Assembly: GCA_002118135.1 (NCBI GenBank)
Contig: BDIU01000320.1
Span: 49,720-113,719 of the forward strand
DNA length: 64,000 nucleotides
Direction of reading: 5' to 3'
Origin: Trebouxia sp. TZW2008
Lineage: Eukaryota > Chlorophyta > Trebouxiophyceae > Trebouxiales > Trebouxiaceae
The translations under genes were made by a program, and so were the position numbers. The notes beneath the pieces were generated by a model that was given only the letters and a program-made list of their open reading frames with translations, ran no database searches and was not told the origin of the DNA. Position 1 is the stretch's first letter. Each line of letters begins with the position of its first letter. Below, piece after piece: positions 60,341 to 64,000 of the stretch.

Positions 60341-62167
60341 TCATTTTTTGGTGGACTTCTTTGTGGCTTTTGCTGGCTTTTGCTTGGCATCAGACTCAAC
60401 AGCTTTTGTGACTGGGGACTTAGGTTTGCATGATTCAGGGCGCACCACTGCTTTGTTGCCAATCTTAGGTTGCTGAGTGGTTGTCTCAGCATGCTCAGCT
60501 GCCTCCTCCTGCTCCTCTTCTTCCTCTGCATGCTCCTCATCCTCTTCCTCATCTTCTTCATCCTCATCCTTTTTAGCCTTTGCTTTGGCCTGCAAAACGG
60601 TCAGCAATGGTTGCAGTTCAGCCTGCTGACTAATAGAAAACATGCATTTGGCTCCTCAATGTGTCGCCTGAGACAAGCAGCCTGTCAAGCCAGGACTACG
60701 GTCACACACATCGAGCACTTGTGCCAGCACGTGCATCAACTGTTTTGAGCGGTGATTACATGCCGTTTTGTACTTCTGGGAAGGAAGAAGGGTGGGCTGC
60801 TCAGCTGGGGCAGGATTGCCAAGCTGTGGCAGATCATGTGTGTTGCAACGTTCAAAGATGCTCATGCGCACACTTGCAAAGGCCACACACCGTCTTGCGC
60901 TTCTTGGCAGGAGGGGGCGAGGGCTGCTCAGCTGGGGCGGGGTGCTCCTCATTGTACGTCTTAGCCTCAGCCGCTTTCACACCAAACTCCTTGAAGTACA
61001 CATCCCGATCATCTTCCCGCAGATCTTCCAGGCCCTGATAATCAAATAGGCATTTGATTTGTCGGTTTCTGTGATTTCACAAAAAAGGGAACACAAAGAA
61101 ATATGAACCACTTCTTGAATTTCACAGGAAAGAAAAGAAACGAAGTATAGACCGCTTGAACGCAGTCTCAAATTGCTTGGCACCTGTGCTGACATGCTAG
61201 ATCATGCGTCAATACTTGTGCACTGTACGCAAGACAGCTGAGCTCAGCATGAGAGCTGTCTTGCAGGTTAAACACATGGAAAATCATTCACCAGCTCACA
61301 TTGTGAGGCAGCAGCCAGAGTACAGACACACACTGAGGCCAACAAGGCTGAGATCAGCAATAACAGGGTGCGTGCAATATGAGAGGCAATGCAACAGAAA
61401 AGAACAAAAATGTCTATGCCGTTTGGCAAAGTTGAGAGGCCATGGGATAAACTGTGGCATCCCTCCTCTTCAAAAGCAGGGCAATGCCGTATACATCATT
61501 ATCAGGCATGTCTATGCTGCCACAATACCTTGAATGAGAGCAAATCAAAGTCAGATGCCTCAGCTATCACAGGCTTCAATTCTTCAGCAGCAGATGCAAC
61601 ACTCAGCAGAATCCGTGAGCCCTTGACTGTCATCACAAAGCGCAGGTCTCCCTGCAGGGCACTGATTGTTATTTCTCGATGTTGGTTGCCCAAGTCCCAC
61701 CGCTGCCATTCATATGCTGGGGTGCATAAGCTCCGCGTACGACAGTTTACCTTGGAAAACTTGAGGCCTGTTTTCTTGTCTGCTCCAGTGTTGGTCTTGC
61801 TGTACTCCAGGCTGCAGCCTTGAAGGAATGGCACGACTTTCTGCAACGAATGCAGCTGTTTGCCAAACTATTCGGTGACATATGCTGACTGACTGAAAGG
61901 CTACATTCACAAAGCAGCAGTTTGCAGCAGCTTAGGCCTACACACGCTTGCATTTGTGTGTATGCATCCAAGACAGCAGACAGGGCTTGTTCAAAGGTGC
62001 TGCAGTGTCAATACCTGCCAAGTCATCGTAATATGCCCACCAGAGTATGCCTCGACACCAACACGGTGCTCGCCCTTCTCAATTTTCTCCCCTGTGGCTT
62101 TGCATGTGCTTCGATTTGACTTGGCGACGTCAAGTTTGACAATGCTGCGGGGGCCTTCCTCTGCCAT
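60341..62167 (-). CDS. PARP-type zinc-finger-like protein with acidic/basic tail
   Basis: Five phase-0 exons (62167-62015, 61840-61751, 61702-61529, 61034-60891, 60589-60341) give 269 aa. The N-terminus reads VAKSNRSTCKATGEKIEKGE, the hallmark opening of a PARP-type zinc finger (nick-binding in PARP1 and DNA ligase 3). The usual second Cys of the C-x2-C pair is absent and no H-x2-C is visible, so metal binding is doubtful. A second block (EYSKTNTGADKKTGLKFSK) resembles another degenerate half-finger. Residues about 82-138 are a beta-rich domain of unknown type. The tail holds PAKKRKT, a Glu/Asp run and a Lys-rich end (KATKKSTKK), suggesting a nuclear, chromatin-linked protein. There is no catalytic PARP domain. 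Confidence 0.75.
60760..60960 (-). repeat. Downstream copy of zinc-finger gene exon 4 end
   Basis: The 3' part of exon 4 (real end 60891; coding PAPAEQPSPPPAKKRKT) has a degraded copy downstream at about 60775-60825 that still reads NPAPAEQPTLLPS in one frame. Confidence 0.75.
61391..61440 (-). mobile_element. Retroelement-like 3' tail, weak copy 3
   Basis: The minus strand reads TGCCAAACGGCATAGACATT followed by a T-rich run, a degenerate match to the blocks at 20716-20753 and 51076-51110. Lies in intron 3 of the zinc-finger gene. Confidence 0.4.
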
Positions 62168-62580
62168 GGTAAGGTTTGAACGGTCAAGTGATCAAGATCT
62201 CACAGCACCTGTGCTTGAACCACTGGCACGAGGTCGAGAGCTGCGGATGGCGACAGCAGTGTCTAGCGGTACGCGCTACTACTCGGGAGGTTCGGATTCA
62301 TTAGCCCGTTGGTGCCCGCGCACATACCTTTTCAAGCGATGCAGTGCCTCTGCAGTGCTGCGCCCACGTATACGCATATGAGTCATCTGCCCTATGCGTT
62401 TGAACTTTTGCATGCAGGCTCGCTTACCTGCCCTTCTTGCAACCCCTATGAAGATTGCAACTCATCCAGTAGGGTGTCAATTCTTTTTTGGACAATGAAA
62501 AGAAGTAAGATTTGGCCAACCGCCCTTAATCAACAGTTGGACACCCACATTGCAAACACGAGTCTCGCTGAGACACAATG
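62168..62580. other. Upstream region of the zinc-finger gene
   Basis: About 400 nt that should hold the promoter and 5' UTR of the zinc-finger gene and, beyond, the 3' side of the leucine-rich-repeat remnant. Nothing specific recognised. Confidence 0.4.
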
Positions 62581-63420
62581 AGGTGAGACAAGCCCAATCA
62601 CCGCATATACAATCGACACAGCGTGATAGTCTAAGTCATTGTGCGCCAGACCAACTTCTTCTAGACAGGGCCAATCTTATTGTGTCAGACAACGCACAGC
62701 TTCGGCATCCATGCAATTGTTTGACAAATCTAGCTCTTGCAAGTGACACCGGGCCACGTGCTGCACAGGGGTCATAGGATGCCACCCTAGCTGATATCCA
62801 CCTACGTACAGCGCTGTCAGGTGGGGCCATGGACCGCTGCGCACTATCTGAGCCATGTCAATAACGCCACCAAGCTCCCTATACATAGCCATTCCCAAAT
62901 GCTCCAAGCTGGGCATGTGCATGCCGAGCACTTCAAACAGGCACTCTGGAACATTGGCTGGCTCCATGGCAATATGCTGCATATGTGCATACGTAGCCCC
63001 GTGGTGACTAGTTACGTAGGTTGCACAGAGTTGGCCACTTGGGTTCCCCAAATGCGTCTGTCAACTGAATGATCCATCTTGGTGCCTCCAAGCATTCCAG
63101 CAATGGCAAATGACTGTTTGCTAGCGGGTCTAGCGTTTATGTCTTGGTTCACCTGCTTCTTTGACACAACAGAAGAGCGATGAAGCTTGAGCACTTTCAA
63201 ACATGGCCATCGGCCTCTTTTCAGGTCCTGTAGGTCATTTACACTACCTATGCCGCAAGCAATATTCAATTTCTCAAGTGCGGGCAATTCACCGTCTGCC
63301 AACTTGGGTGTAGTACTATTTCATCTATCTCGTTTAAATGCAGGGATAGGGATCGTAGATGTTTCATGTTGAGAATATTACAACAGTACGCTGCTGCAAG
63401 AGGCGTGCTGATGAGGCACA
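62580..63420 (-). pseudogene. Decayed leucine-rich-repeat protein gene
   Basis: The minus strand shows serial leucine-rich repeats: LRSLSLHLNEID, then LPALEKLNIACG, WPCLKVLKLHRSS, MPSLEHLGMAMY, WPHLTALYVGG, LQELDLSNNCMDAEAV and WPCLEEVGLAHNDLDYHAV. The frame is broken: the first two blocks are in different frames (near 63320), a stop falls after QVANSVQPT (63012), and a TAA splits the last two repeats (near 62677) with the repeat pattern continuing directly after it. No splice sites restore the frame cleanly. The 'W-P-x-L-x-x-L-x-L' spacing is like that of large LRR families in green algae. Unusual introns are an alternative explanation. Confidence 0.6.
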
Positions 63421-64000
63421 GCTCTTAAAGGGCTGACCAAATGTTGAAAGGGCTCTCTTGAATGTGCTCCTTGCTTGCGGCATGCCAAGTGTCAGACAAA
63501 GCAGGTCTGAGCTCAGAGTTGCTGAGAGTAAAAAGCAGGTGATGGGGCCTCACCAGGTATGTCAAGTGTGTCACCACAAAGTCTCGGATGACGTGGCTTG
63601 TGCCAGACAAAGCCTGGAGGGAGCTGATCGGCCCATGTCCGAGAGTTGCTACACTGCTGGACGCTGGTAAAGCAGTCCTTCCAAAGCATTCTCGCAGGAA
63701 ACTGCAACTGAAAAGCTCGTTCAGGTGCAGTGATCAAGACTTGACCTGCCCGTCTGAGCTTGATGGGCAGTCCACTTCCGTTACCTTCGGAATTTGGCCT
63801 GGAAGAATTTGCCGAGTCATGGCAGTTGTCAAGACGTCTGCTAGGCAGTATGTGATAAAATCAAGCCAGCTGCGTCGCAGACACAAAGCAAAGGATTGCA
63901 CTTTGCTGCTGATCAGCTGCCTTTGAACATTCCCCTGTGGCAGTGAGCGGGCAGGTAGCCGAAAGCTTTCGGCAGCGAAAGGGGCCGAAAGCTTTCGCCC
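63421..64000. other. Right edge: possible LRR gene 5' part and palindromes
   Basis: Minus-strand frames here (for example RTWADQLPPGFVWHKPRHPR) might be the N-terminal part of the LRR gene but show no clear domain. The last 45 bases hold two copies of the palindrome CCGAAAGCTTTCG (about 63960-63972 and 63985-63998). Confidence 0.35.

Overview
The window looks like nuclear DNA of a eukaryotic green alga (Chlorophyta, probably a trebouxiophyte). Nearly every gene is split by many short GT-AG introns, with two likely GC-AG introns. Several 3' ends carry TGTAA, the usual chlorophyte polyadenylation signal. Two products are chloroplast proteins of the green lineage: a PAM68-type photosystem II assembly factor and an OEP24-like envelope pore. 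No bacterial operon features, rRNA, tRNA or CRISPR array were found. Exon models were built by hand; in the genes called complete, reading phase closes across all junctions and splice sites are canonical except where stated.

Layout from left to right. The 3' end of an unrecognised acidic/basic gene (+, to 610). A two-RRM, Q-rich RNA-binding protein (-, 1698-5376). An SCI1-like nuclear protein (+, 6776-8579). A Tra2/SR45a-like splicing factor (-, 10209-11886), divergent from PAM68 (+, 12205-13207). A 20-exon short-form ABCC transporter of 1507 aa (-, 14199-29638). An AT-rich intergenic island (29.6-31.7 kb). A very long GRIP-domain golgin (-, 31689-45066), divergent from a tight pair on the + strand: an LYR-motif protein (45462-45704) and an alpha/beta hydrolase (45749-46859), 44 nt apart. 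The OEP24-like gene (+, 47567-49761) converges on a WDR76/CMR1-type WD40 protein (-, 50407-59156). Then a PARP-type zinc-finger protein (-, 60341-62167) and decayed leucine-rich-repeat sequence (-, about 62.6-63.4 kb).

The most striking feature is not a gene. Across the ABCC, golgin, WD40 and zinc-finger genes, and once in OEP24, introns carry arrays of partial exon copies with their splice site. They follow one rule: copies of the 5' part of an exon, with its AG acceptor, lie in the upstream intron; copies of the 3' part, with the donor, lie in the downstream intron. The arrays therefore look like tandem duplications anchored on splice junctions, with periods of about 60 to 190 bp and up to six copies. 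Some copies keep an open frame and both splice sites, and at least one in the golgin gene could act as an in-frame 34-codon cassette exon. This may be an active route to new exons, alternative splice sites or introns.

Mobile DNA is modest: two related pogo-like MITEs, the C-terminal fragment of a LINE polyprotein, and three copies of a short hairpin-bearing sequence that may be a retroelement 3' end, all inside introns. The genes are ordinary housekeeping functions (RNA processing, membrane transport, Golgi tethering, chloroplast biogenesis, DNA-damage-linked chromatin) and show no shared pathway beyond shared promoter regions and one candidate bicistronic transcript.
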